Origin: Steromphala cineraria
Lineage: Eukaryota; Mollusca; Gastropoda; Trochida; Trochidae
Direction of reading: 5' to 3'
DNA: 64,000 nt
Assembly: GCA_916613615.1 (NCBI GenBank)
Contig: OU744734.1
Span: forward strand, 35,098,801 to 35,162,800
This document shows positions 52,301-63,001 of this stretch, piece by piece; position 1 is the first letter of the stretch; every line of letters begins with the position of its first letter. The notes under the pieces are model-generated. The model had not been told where the DNA came from and did no database searches. It worked only from the letters and a program-made list of their open reading frames with translations. The translations under genes and the position numbers were made by a program.

Positions 52301-55300
52301 GTAAGGGAAACGCCCATTGAAATTTGACTTTTTGACAGGAACATTGTGTGGTATACTAATATTCTATATAGTGATTGAATAAAGAAAATTTCTATATTCT
52401 TATGTGTACATAGTTTATGTGGAGCAATGTCCGCACTTGAAATTTATATAAATTATATTTTTTTAATATACCAACTATCAATATCAAATCCAATTCCCTT
52501 TTGTCCTCGACAGGTTTCCAAAAGTAGTTTCGACTCAATTCATCTAACATTCAATTGTTCGAATTATAATACGAGACATTTATTATGTATTTTATAGCCT
52601 ATATAATTTCTAACGACGTTTCCGGTCAACACCATTTAATTTTTCAACAACAGTCTGTACATCTGGACAAAAGGACATCCTTGAAATCCTTAAAAATTTC
52701 TCTGTGTGCGATGTGGTGTAATTAATTGGACTTTACAAGATCATATTGCAAGTTAATATACTCTAAACAAAATGTTACACATTCCTGTGACGTTCACAAA
52801 TCTTTAGGACACCTAGTAAGTTCAAGTCATATCTTTCACGTTTCGCTCCCTCATATCATAGTCATATCTTATCTGTTTTCAGAAAGTGACTTTTAAAACT
52901 TTGAATTCATAATACAATTGTGTCATTGAAATATACTCAGATGCTTACATGTACTTTTCGATTTATCAATTTACTCTGATGTAGAAAACAAAACATCCTG
53001 ATTTTTTTCATAAATGATATCAGCATCTACTTTAACCAAAATATAGAAATTGGCATAATTTAGGACTGATGACTTTCTAAAAGTAGGTTTAGAAAAATGC
53101 GCATGGCTAACAGATAAGACAAAGATCGTAAACCTGTGTAACATCTGAATTGAACTATAACCACGAATTGACATATGTTAAATCCATAACAGAATTACAG
53201 GATAATGCTGCATGTGAATGTTACATATATTGATATAAGGCGGAAAACTGTTACAACATAATTGCATTAAAGAAAATCTTAAACATATTTATAATAAATG
53301 TTTTTAAAAATGCATGTGTCTGAATTGACGTAAGTTCCAAAGTTATAAAAAAATGAAGTTACCAAACATAACAACTGGTAATGTTATGTCGCAAGATTTT
53401 GTCTGGACAACAACTTCTTTATTGTGAAAATAAACTATGTAAATTCTTACTCTTTTTACATCGCAACGTCGTAATTTTCACAATAATAAAGTGATTATCC
53501 AGAAAACTTACATGTTCCTATGACTGGACATGAGACATACATGTATCAAAGATACATCCTAAACAGAAACGATGATTGATTGTACATGTGTCTGTATACA
53601 ACGATCTACATAGGTCAAACCCAAACAAAAGACATTACGTAACCAAGACCAATAAACATTTAATGATAAATCATTGACGGAATAATAAGAAAATTTGCAT
53701 GTGACAATAGAACATAACCGACATAGGTCTTGGACCATTGTAAAATAGAACTCTCATTCTCAGCACATATAGACAAAGTATCAAGATAAATTTCCAAATT
53801 ATCTGCAGAGCTATGCAATATTCATGACATATAAACACGATAAGCCTTCTGTACCATAGACAGACATGAATAACTATAGACCCACGCGTGACATAAGCCA
53901 TTAAGCTCTGACTGGATCAAACAGTTTATGGCAATAGATCTCGACCAGACGCAGATATTCTTCGCTGCATGATCTGTGATTTCTTCTTACAGATCAAAGA
54001 CTTGTTCTTCCTTTGAACCGCATGTTTGACCTTTACTGCACAAGATATCGAGTTGATGAAAGACTTGCGATATTGATATTATTTATGTATCATTTTTCTA
54101 TATTTCATATTGATCTTTCGTAATTGCGATTTTGGTCAGTTAAAGGAACTCTCACACATCTAGAGATGTTCTGTTAGGTCAAAAAGTGCCTGTCTTTTGT
54201 TGAATAATTAATTTTTTTTGGGTTGACATTTTATTTTCTGCAATCCAATCTACGTCGAAGATTGATTTTTGTATGTGGGAGTTGAATGTATCTCCATAAG
54301 AAAAACAATTACGTGCTACAATGTAATTAAAGTAAATTTCTCATTTTTAAAAGTAAAATATTTCTGCACGATTAACAAACTTTTTCATCTCTCACATCAA
54401 TCTTACCCTGACATTTTACAAAGTTTTTGCAAGTTTTCAACTTCATGTCAAACCGGCTTACCGCAGCTAGCCGGCAGTCTGGCCGTAGATCAAAACAAGT
54501 GCCCCCTTTTTAGTCAAATCACTTACAGATCTAACTTCTACTTATTACATATGCATTTCGTATTGAGGCAACCACCTTTAAAACTGCTGCTACGTGCTTG
54601 AAATAGATTATGATGAACAATGTCAGCGTATATCAGCTGTGAAATTTCATGTGCTCTACGTCACGACTTTCGCGAAGAGGTGTAATAAGCTTTGACAAGA
54701 GGAGGTTATCGCATCCTTTCTGAGGGTACAACGTATTCACTGACGCTCCACTTTCATTATGTACCCTGTAGACAGGATGAGGTTATAGCAGTGTGAAATT
54801 CAATGTAGTGGACCAAAGTGCACGTAAAACTATGAAAATGGTTGCAGATATCAGAGGAAAGATCGATGTAAATGATGAACTTTTGTCCTGCAAAACTGAG
54901 ACAATGACTTTAAAAGGAGAAAAATGTGAATATTTTTCTTTTCAAAAATTCAAAAGTGAAAGGTTCAAAAACATGTCCATGGTTATGTATGAACTTCATA
55001 AATTTGTATTTTAAAAGGTTTGAAAATCACCATGTAATGATGATTGTCCAGGGTTAAACTAAAAAATAGTATTTCAACATGCATGAAACAACCTGAGTAT
55101 GAACCGACTTCTTCTTGAGATTATTGAGCGTTCAAGCCTGTCTAAGGGATGCCATTTAAAATGTCGCTCACTTACTGTAAACACATAAAGGTATATTTTA
55201 CAAGCATTTTGATCAATATTTCACTTCAACTATTCTCTACATGATTAAAAAATAAATTTGGGAAAAGGTTATGAAACAAGCTTTCGTTTGATATACAACA

Positions 55301-55556
55301 TGCTATTAAATGATTCAGCTAATCCCTGGCGGCCATATTGGAAATGGCGGCCATTTTGAAAAAACCACCAGCTGGAATTTTCAGAAGTTTGTGCCATTGT
55401 TTTGACTTTTGAGGATGATATTTATTAGGTTTCCAGAAAAAACAGCTTTCTATTATTTTTTCCACCCACATCCAATTGTTATGGTCTATTAGTTAAGTAC
55501 CATCTGGAATTTGCAGAACTTTGTCATGTTTCATTCACAATTTCACTCTCTTTCAG
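52301..55556 (+). other. DUF885 intron (3.3 kb)
   Basis: A hairpin element lies at 53399-53504; otherwise the sequence is unique. The 110-codon frame at 54269-54601 has no family resemblance. Confidence 0.65.
53399..53504. repeat. Hairpin element related to 5410-5450
   Basis: TGTCTGGACAACAACTTC then TTTATTGTGAAAAT faces ATTTTCACAATAATAAAG with TGATTATCCAGA. The same arm, decayed, occurs at 5410-5450. Confidence 0.7.
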
Positions 55557-55625
55557 ATCGACCAACAGATCTCGCTAATGCGACGTGCTATTGACCTAAA
55601 AAGGACAAGTCACAGGGCTTCAATA
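55557..55625 (+). CDS. DUF885 gene, exon (fourth certain, 23 codons)
   Basis: This small symmetrical phase 0-0 exon sits between CTTTCAG and gtaagt. It encodes IDQQISLMRRAIDLKRTSHR followed by ASI. The I-D-x-x-I-x-L-x-R-x-A/G-I pattern is the usual continuation of the R-L-x-x-x-P region in DUF885 proteins. It was too short to stand out as an open frame and was placed from phase, splice sites and family continuity. Because it is symmetrical, skipping it would keep the frame while deleting 23 residues. Confidence 0.84.
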
Positions 55626-56670
55626 GTAAGTTTTGTAAATATCGTAATTTTGCCATTGTAGGTTAGTTTATACAGGCGGTACACTTAAACTCAATAATGA
55701 TAAAATGTATTCCAAAATTCGTTATAATCAATGTACAGAATTATGTCTGTGTTGTGTTTGGGGTCTTCAGATATTTTTTATAATAGTTTTACTGGTTTTA
55801 GAATACATGACCAAAACTTTTTTTTTTCATATGAATACATTAATACAATATCTATGCATAATAAGGGTGGTATCGTTCCTCATTTCCTTATTGAACTATA
55901 TTGCAATGCATCTTGCTATATATTGGTACTATTCAAAATATTGTGTATGCTCTTTTCACATCAGAACAGAAAGCATTAACCAGACGGCATTTTGAAAGAT
56001 AGATTTTTACTTAACTGGTTACGACCTTATTAACGTTTGCTCTAATTTTACAACAAAAGTCCAATTTTGTTTATGACCTTCTGTAAAAGCATTTGTTGTG
56101 TTTTATTTCAGAATTTAAGGTCAATTCTGTATTCTAAAACGTATGATAAATTTATATATTCAAAAGTACCAATAGATATCACTTTGTTTCTGTATTGCAA
56201 AATACCGATATACCGATAATACTGCGCATCCTCAGATGTATACTTTTATAAGATTTTTGACATTAGAGACTTGTCGTTTTTCTTGATAGCAAATCAAATA
56301 CCAGGTAATGAAGATCGAGATCAGCAAGAAATGTTAAGCAGCGTATTTCATACATACAGTTGTTTCTTATATATATATATTGTAGGCGTGTGATGTTCTT
56401 TTAATAAATACTGATAGGACATGTCGAATAGCGAAAAAATGATTATGAAGTACACTTGAACCAGAAACAAAGTACTAAGTTTATAGAAATTTCTTGACAC
56501 TTTCATTTTACGCACCAGAATGTTTTTTTAGATATGTTCTGGTAACATTTCAGAAACGTTCTCGAAACGTTCTAGAATTTGATATCTTATTTTGTTTCTA
56601 GTGTACCTCATACATGCAATTGTGTAATTTATATCATCCAGTGTTTGATATCTTTCACAAATACTTACAG
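55626..56670 (+). other. DUF885 intron (1.0 kb)
   Basis: Intron between phase-0 exons. The overlapping open frames at 55705-55995 are hydrophobic and AT-driven and are read as chance. A short (TA)n lies at about 56370. Confidence 0.65.
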
Positions 56671-56771
56671 GACAGGGTTCCAGACATTCTGAAGGCATGG
56701 CGAATAGAAGAGAATTTCCTTCTCCCTCTACAAACAGCTCTGGAGATGAGTCAACTTCCGGATGAAATCAG
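56671..56771 (+). CDS. DUF885 gene, exon (fifth certain)
   Basis: The exon follows ACTTACAG and ends AG|gtaaat. It encodes DRVPDILKAWRIEENFLLPL, then QTALEMSQLPDEI and two bases of an Arg codon. The V-P-x-x-I/L segment and the L-P-L/F....L-P-x-E-I-R pattern match the centre of the DUF885 N-terminal half. The final AG joins with A of the next exon to give AGA (Arg), keeping the frame. Confidence 0.87.
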
Positions 56772-57343
56772 GTAAATTATGTTTTTTTCTACAACGTTTC
56801 TTCCGATTATCTTTTTTCAAATTCTATGGGTCGGGTTCAACTAACCTTCAAAGAAATCGACACGTTTTCAAGATCAAGATCAGTTTCCGAGTTCCCTTAT
56901 TTCTTCTGGTAGTGATGTTTCCATTGGTTGATTTGACCATGCATTGGTTTAAGACTGATCTTTTACATAGAAGTAAAGACGAAGCGTGACCCATCATTAC
57001 AACTCAGATTCAACAGATCAATGAGGCATATTAAACATTTATGAAAAAATCAAAATATGATTGCATAATTTTTAGAAAAAAATATTTTCGGCTCATTTTA
57101 TTAGAAACATAAAAGTGAAACAGCACAGTTAAAAAAAAACCACTCTCATTGTTATTCAACGATATTTTTTCCAAAATATTGTCGGATCTTGTTAATCAAG
57201 ATTGCCTGTCTGTCTTATAAAATCATTTCCGATTTGGTCCAACATTTTTAGCTTTAAGCAATTGAAACAGAAAAATCTAATGGTTATAGTTACAAATATC
57301 CGACATTTTAGGTTGATTCTAATGTTTCTCCCTTAATTCGCAG
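56772..57343 (+). other. DUF885 intron (572 bp)
   Basis: Phase-2 intron with no recognisable repeat. The frame running on from the exon to 56989 has no family similarity. Confidence 0.65.
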
Positions 57344-57425
57344 AGATCTTATCCTGGTAAAGGCACGAGAAACTCTACCTCGTATCACTTCCGCCTTCCG
57401 GAGGCTTCACAACTTTATCGAAATG
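57344..57425 (+). CDS. DUF885 gene, exon (sixth certain)
   Basis: The acceptor is TTCGCAG and the donor is ATG|gtaagt. A second AG lies two bases downstream (57344-57345), but only the first keeps the frame open. The exon encodes RDLILVKARETLPRITSAFR, then RLHNFIEM. In DUF885 proteins this segment (D-L...A...-V-x-P-A-F/Y-x-x-L-x-x-F-L/I-E) precedes the D/E-Y-x-P-x-x-R segment, which is exactly what the next exon starts with. A nested repeat cluster begins about 100 bp into the downstream intron. Confidence 0.87.
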
Positions 57426-57532
57426 GTAAGTTGCAGTAGGGAATCTGATTTGTATCTTTTTCATTGTAGTGGGGGTTGAAGGGAGGGGGGTGGCGATATC
57501 TCAGGTTGCACTTTCTTACATCGTTGCTGGTG

Positions 57533-58003
57533 TAGACTAATATTTTGTCTCAGAAGTATTTTTTTCGATATTGACAATATTTTCAAACAATTCATGAATC
57601 ATAACAAAATGGAGCCCAGAAGATGCTTTAACTAAAGCTGAGCAATCTAGACTTGCTATACTTTTCTAGACTGGGTTGGTCATCAATTAAATATTTTATG
57701 CCCCCGAATCGGAGATTCCGGGGGTGTATTGTTTTTCACCTGTCCGTCTGTCCGTCCGTCCGTCCGTCCGTCCGTCCGTCTGTCCGTTTGTCCACAAAAA
57801 CTTTAACCTTGGTCTTAACTTTTGATTGGTCAGAGCTAGGTCTTTGATACTTGACATATAGATCCCTTGTGATGAGACCTTTCAGATGACACCATGACAT
57901 TTGACCTTGTGACCTTGACCTTGACACAGCGACCAGGATGCATCAGGGGGCATTCGTGTTTCACAAACACATCTTGTTACTTTAGTGTCTGGATAACAGA
58001 CTA
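57533..58003 (+). repeat. TAGACTAACA-family element interrupted by a second repeat
   Basis: It begins TAGACTAATATTTTGTCTCA and matches 16552-16720 closely to ATTAAATATT. It resumes after an insertion as TTTAGTGTCTGGATAACAGA, ending CTA. The foreign 280 bp (57698-57979) splits it. Confidence 0.75.
57698..57979 (+). mobile_element. Mollusc-type interspersed repeat with CCCCCG head and (GTCC)n tract
   Basis: It opens ATGCCCCCGAATCGGAGATT with CCGGGGG, a short hairpin. A (GTCC)n tract runs at about 57741-57792, followed by CTTTAACCTTGGTC, GACCTTGTGACCTTGACC and a closing GGGGGCATTCGTG then CACAAACACATCTTGTT. I recognise this layout as a widespread mollusc repeat from general knowledge; its class is unknown to me. 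Open frames over the GTCC tract are artefacts. Confidence 0.7.
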
Positions 58004-58894
58004 TTGTTGGTAGCACCCATGATCACATCCCTTGTTTCCGCTACTATAACGGTAAACATCGCTTCTTCTAGTTCTACAACCGGTAACTCATGACTCATGT
58101 TTCTGTAACATTATCTGATCATCACCTAGTGATGTCATTTGCTTCACATGGATCACGTGACATTGGAGTATCAGAGGCAGGTGGCTCCTGTAAAGCTAGA
58201 ACATTGTATACTCGAGCTACTTCTGACTGTCCGCCATTTTGATTTACAACAAGCCTCGAGTGACATACTAAGGAGCTAATTTCACCTTTGACCCCTCCAC
58301 ACGTCAAACCAAGTCCCCCTCACACTCGCTGCCAATGATACCCTCTTATAAGAAGCCCTATAGGAGAAAACACGTATTTTTGGCATCGTTCTTACCCTTT
58401 GAGGCAGGGTTTCAAAGACACCGGAAGTGGTACTTGACATTTCAGCATGACCGGAAGCGCTATTATGTCATACTTAAGTAGAGTATCATTGTATAAGGAC
58501 TGCAATTAGTTCACTCAGAGAATTTGTAAGATCTTCATGATTGATTATTTTCCAACTTTTCCGATTTTCTTTCTGTGGTATCAAATATTCTTGGCTCATT
58601 TTAAAGTTAGCTCCATCGAATGGATCGATCAACGTTAAAATCAAATAAAAAGACTCGTTATTCAAACAAGGCCGTGTAATGAAGATGAACTCTGTTTGTT
58701 AGGTGTCTTGAATGATGCAATTAGAGCTTTCTTTATAGAAAAATAAAAAGGAGCCAAAGGATTTCAGGGAAACTGATGATACAACTTGCAGCATATTATG
58801 ATTTTAACTTAATCAAAGATTGTTCGAGATGGACAAGTAACGATGAAAAAAATATGAGCATCGTTGGTGATAGTCTCAGTAACAAGAAGTTGCA

Positions 58895-59893
58895 GTGGCA
58901 GCAATAGCAATAAAAGCAATAGTAGCAATAATAGTAATAGTAGCAATAGTAGCAATAATAGCAATAATAGCAATAATAGCAATAGTAGCAATAGTAGCAA
59001 TAGTAGCAATAGTAGCAATAAATGCAATAATAGCAATAGTAGCAATAGTAGCAATAGTAGCAATAATAGCAATAATAGCAATAGTAGCAATAGTAGCAAT
59101 AATAGCAATAGTAGCAATAATAGCAGTAGTAGCAATAATAGCTGTAGTAGCAATAGTAGCATTAATAGCAATAATAGCAATAGTAGCAATAGTAGCAATA
59201 GTAGCAATATTAGCAATAATAGCAATAGTAGCAATAATAGCATTAGTAGCAATAATAGCAATAGTAGCAATAGCAGCAATAGTAGCAATAATAGCAATAA
59301 TAGCAATAATAGCAATAGTAGCAATAGTAGCAATAATAGCAATAATAGCAATAGTAGCAATAGTAGCAATAGTAGCAATAATAGCAATAGTAGCAATAAT
59401 AGCAATAGTAGCAGTAGTAGCAGTAGTAGCAATAATAGCAATAGTAGCAATAGTAGCAATAGTAGCAATAATAGCAATAATAGCAATAGTAGCAATAATA
59501 GCATTAGTAGCAATAATAGCAATAGTAGCAATAGTAGCAATAGTAGCAATAGTAGCAATAATAGCAATAATAGCAATAGTAGCAATAATAGCAATAATAG
59601 CAATAATAGCAATAATAGCAATAGTAGCAATAATAGCAATGGTAGCAATGGTAGCAATAGTAGCAATAATAGCAATAGTAGCAATAGTAGCAATAATAGC
59701 AATAGTAGCAATAGTAGCAATAGTAGCAAAAGTAGCAATAATAGCAATAATAGCAATAATAGCATTAGTAGCAATAGTAGCAATAATAGCAATAGTAGCA
59801 ATAGTAGCAATAATAGCAATAATAGCAATAATAGCAATAATAGCATTAGTAGCAATAGTAGCAATAATAGCAATAGTAGCAGTAGAAGATGCA
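58895..59893. repeat. About 1-kb array of a 9-bp unit AGCAATA(G/A)T
   Basis: About 110 units alternate between AGCAATAGT and AGCAATAAT, with rarer AGCATTAGT, AGCAGTAGT and AGCAATGGT. Phase is kept throughout, so all frames stay open: plus-strand frames give Ser/Asn and Ala/Ile/Val repeats, and the minus strand gives poly-Leu. These open frames are read as consequences of the array. AGCATT marker units lie at 59158, 59239, 59500, 59761 and 59842. Confidence 0.95.
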
Positions 59894-61559
59894 GTAGGAG
59901 TACGTAAAGCAGTCTAAGTAGTGACAATAGAATAATAATTGTAGAATAAGTAACACCTGTAGCACTACTAGAAGCGATTTAACAGTTATATTATCAGTAG
60001 AAGTAGAAGTTGAAACAGAAAATTTATCAGAAGACAAATACGTCAATGAAGTCATAGATGTCAAAAAACGTATGGCGTTAAGCAGATCTACTAGAACACA
60101 ATGCATGTGTTTGTAAAAAAATCTTTTCCTAGGATGGTACGATAGCATTTGTTACAGGATTACATTCTTGGATTTTATCGCTTTTTAAAGATAGAAAGTG
60201 GACATTAGCAATAAATAATCACTGTTTGACAGCAGGGTTGGATAATGGTTTAGACCTTTAAAATGTGACCAAGCATGACAAACCATTAACGTCAACGGAT
60301 GAGTGTTCGAAAGCTTCAATGTTTTGATGTCTTTGATGCTCGGGACAGAAGGTTTTACATATTTCGATATGCGAGAATTCATCTTTTATCTTTCCTAAAA
60401 TTCATGTCATAAACATGATATTGTTATAAATCTAATACAACACAAAGTGAAAAAAGGAACCACGCCCAACTGCACAAAATGTCATGTTTGAGTGCTGTTC
60501 TTGGATAATTGTGCACATGATGATGAAAACAGTATATAGTTTTGCTTTTTGCATAAAAAGATAAAGATACTTAGTAAAAGCATAATATTTTCTATTTTGA
60601 TATGTTTTAATATTATATTTGACTTGTTTAAATAAGTCCACACGCTAACAAACTGTGTAGTAGTGCGAATGATATGTCCAAATTGTCTTGATTGTTACAT
60701 ATAATTTAATTTATGTCATGACTTCAGATTTACTGTTTCCATAATAATCAGTGATTTCATAGTTTTCGAGATTTATCAGCTGACAATATCATTGTTGTTA
60801 TATAGTTACTCTTATTTTACTAGATAGTTTGACATAAAAAGTAGGACGGTTACCTTTGGTCCTAGTACATTTATAGTTCACTAGATAAAGTTAGTATTAA
60901 TGACCAGTATTACCTTTGATGCTATTTCGTATACACGATACTTTTCCTTCTTATGTTTCTTTCCTATCTATGTTCGTAATACATTGATACTTTTCTTGAA
61001 AGAGTAACGCCGAAATGTAACAAATAAATGCTACCAACATGATAATATAAATTCTCAAAAGGCTTAGAGTTAAGTTGATCATGTAATATAAGACAATAAT
61101 CAACCTTCTAGCCACATGATGTGATGTTTAGAGGGTCTTCTTAATCGTATCACCTGTTTTTAGGGACGTATACACTTGTGTTTTCCTCCGGGAGGGTTTA
61201 CAATCATTGTAATTCCTATTGTCAGGGCTTACAATTGTCATTGTAACCCCTTCTTAGGGGCTTGCAATTGTCCTTGTAAACCCTGACACAAGTATTATAA
61301 TCAAAACGAATAGTTAGAATGTTCACAGTTACGACCGCGGGACTCGACCCCACTTCCTGTCGCTCCTTGATCCTATTTTACGGCAGCACTTTGGAGCCGA
61401 CGAAATCGCAGGATTTTCCTTCCTCTCAGGGTCGACAACCTTACCATATCCTCGGTTTCATGGTTTCTCCCTATTATCTATAAAAAGAAACAGACGTTGT
61501 ATAAAATACTCGCCATATTCTTTTAAGCTTCAACTTGCCAAGAGATGACACCGACACTT

Positions 61560-62833
61560 TTATGTACCATTAGTACTATGGTTACAGGATTGCATGAAAT
61601 AGTAGTGTTACCCCTTGTATTGCAATGTATACAATGTAAACAATGTAAACAATGTAAACAATTACACAGACACTTAGAAAGTCCTCCCTTAATGCCAATG
61701 TTATCTTGGTAACAGGACAACATGAAAGCTTTCTAGTAGTGTTACTCGCGGTGTATACCACAAGAAACAATTACAGAGACACTTTTCCAGAAACTTTGTC
61801 ACAGGATTAGATGAAACGTTTCTTGAATACTAGGTATACTCATACACCGACACTTTTATAGCAAGCGTAACCATGTACTCAAATGTTACCATCGTTGCAT
61901 GACTACATGAATCATTTCTGGTAGTATAACCAAATAAAGCAATATATACAAGAGAGACAGGTACACCGACTCTTTTTTCAGAAATTCTAACCCTGCATGT
62001 ATGCAAATGTTACTTTTGTTACATGATTACACGAAAACATCTTGGTAATGTTACACCTGGTATAGCAATGTAACTAGGAATATCAAATACACCGACACTT
62101 TTTATAGAAAATGTAACTCTGTATGACATTGTAACCCTGATCACAGGATTACATGGAAACTCCTAGGTAGTGTTACCCCTTGTATAGCAATGTAGCCAAG
62201 AACAAATACACCGACACTTTTATAGAAAGTAATGCTGCGTGACCTTGTAACCTTGATTACAGGATAACATGAAAACTTCTAGGTAATGTTACCCCTGGTA
62301 TAGCTAGGAATATCAAATACACCGACACTTTTATAGAAAGTGTAACTCTGTATGACATTGTAACCCTGATTACAGGATTACATGAAAACTCCTTGGTAGT
62401 GTTACCCCTGGTATAGCAATGTAACTAAGAACAAATACACCGACACTTTTATAGAAAGTAATGCTGCGTGACCTTGTAACTTTGATTACAGGATTACATG
62501 AAACATTTTTGGTAAAGCTAGGAATATCAAATACACCGACACTTTTATAGAAAAGGTAAGTCTGTGTGACATTGTAACCTTAATTACAGGATTACATGAA
62601 CACTCCTAGGTAGTGTTACCCCTGGTATAGCTAGGAATAACAAATACACCGACACTTTTATAGAAAATGTAACTCTGTATGACATTGTAACCTTGATAAC
62701 AGGATTACATGAAAACTATTGTTACCACTGGTATAGCAATGTAACCAAGAATAAAATTACACCGACAATTTTTAAGAAAGGGTAAACCAGTATATTTGTG
62801 TTACCTTTTAACTCTGTATGACATTGATTACAG
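61560..62833 (+). repeat. Satellite of about 115-bp units carrying copies of the next exon's splice acceptor
   Basis: Eleven diverged units run up to the exon at 62834. A typical unit has ACACCGACACTTTTATAGAA, TGTAACTCTGTATGACATTG, TAACC, GATTACAGGATTACATGAA, then GTAGTGTTACCCCTGGTATA. The genuine boundary reads AACTCTGTATGACATTG then ATTACAG|GACTACATGAAGG, so the array is homologous to the intron-exon junction. AG or equivalent positions are 61587, 61715, 61804, 61900, 62024, 62146, 62262, 62375, 62491, 62589 and 62702; the units at 61900 and 62024 have CAT instead of CAG. Confidence 0.92.
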
Positions 62834-63001
62834 GACTACATGAAGGCGACACGTCCAGTGGAGGGTGTACATTCCTTGTCAAACGGGAACCAGTTCTACA
62901 GAGCATGCTTGAAGTGGTATCTCGGGTATGAAATCTCCCCTGAAGACATCTTTGAGCTTGGGGTGAAAGAAGTTGACAGAATCGAAAGACAAATGAAACG
63001 G
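62834..63001 (+). CDS. DUF885 gene, exon (seventh certain, 56 codons)
   Basis: The acceptor is TTGATTACAG at 62824-62833 and the donor is CGG|gtaagg. The exon encodes DYMKATRPVEGVHSLSNG, then NQFYRACLKWYLGYEISPED, IFELGVKEVDRIERQMKR. The L-x-N/D-G-x-x-F/Y-Y-x-x-x-L segment followed by T/S-P-E-x-I-F/H-E-L-G-x-x-E-V-x-R-I is the most diagnostic DUF885 signature in the window. Most family members have H-E-L-G where this has F-E-L-G. The exon is phase 0-0, so the frame continues into an exon beyond the right edge. The upstream intron end is a satellite whose units copy this acceptor and the first bases of this exon. Confidence 0.92.

Larger units (their letters stand above)
57426..62833 (+). other. 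DUF885 intron (5.4 kb), mostly repeats
   Basis: It contains the nested repeat, the 9-bp-unit array and the acceptor-bearing satellite. Positions 58004-58894 and 59930-61140 hold no supported gene. Confidence 0.75.

Noticed and set aside
54269..54601. 110-codon plus-strand frame inside a DUF885 intron
   Set aside because: No family resemblance; composition follows the surrounding AT-rich intron.
55705..55995. Overlapping 96- and 82-codon hydrophobic frames between two DUF885 exons
   Set aside because: Two frames open over the same AT-rich DNA with no family similarity; the flanking exons join correctly without them.
58809..59927. 372-codon minus-strand frame (poly-Leu) and long plus-strand Ser/Asn and Ala/Ile frames
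   Set aside because: They are fully explained by an in-phase 9-bp repeat array, have no unique coding sequence, and lie in a DUF885 intron.
61325..61400. tRNA-like segment around GGGACTCGACCCC
   Set aside because: The box-B match is weak on the minus strand and no box A is found at suitable spacing.
61560..62833. CRISPR-like array
   Set aside because: The units are diverged over their whole length with no constant repeat plus unique spacers, and the DNA is an animal intron.
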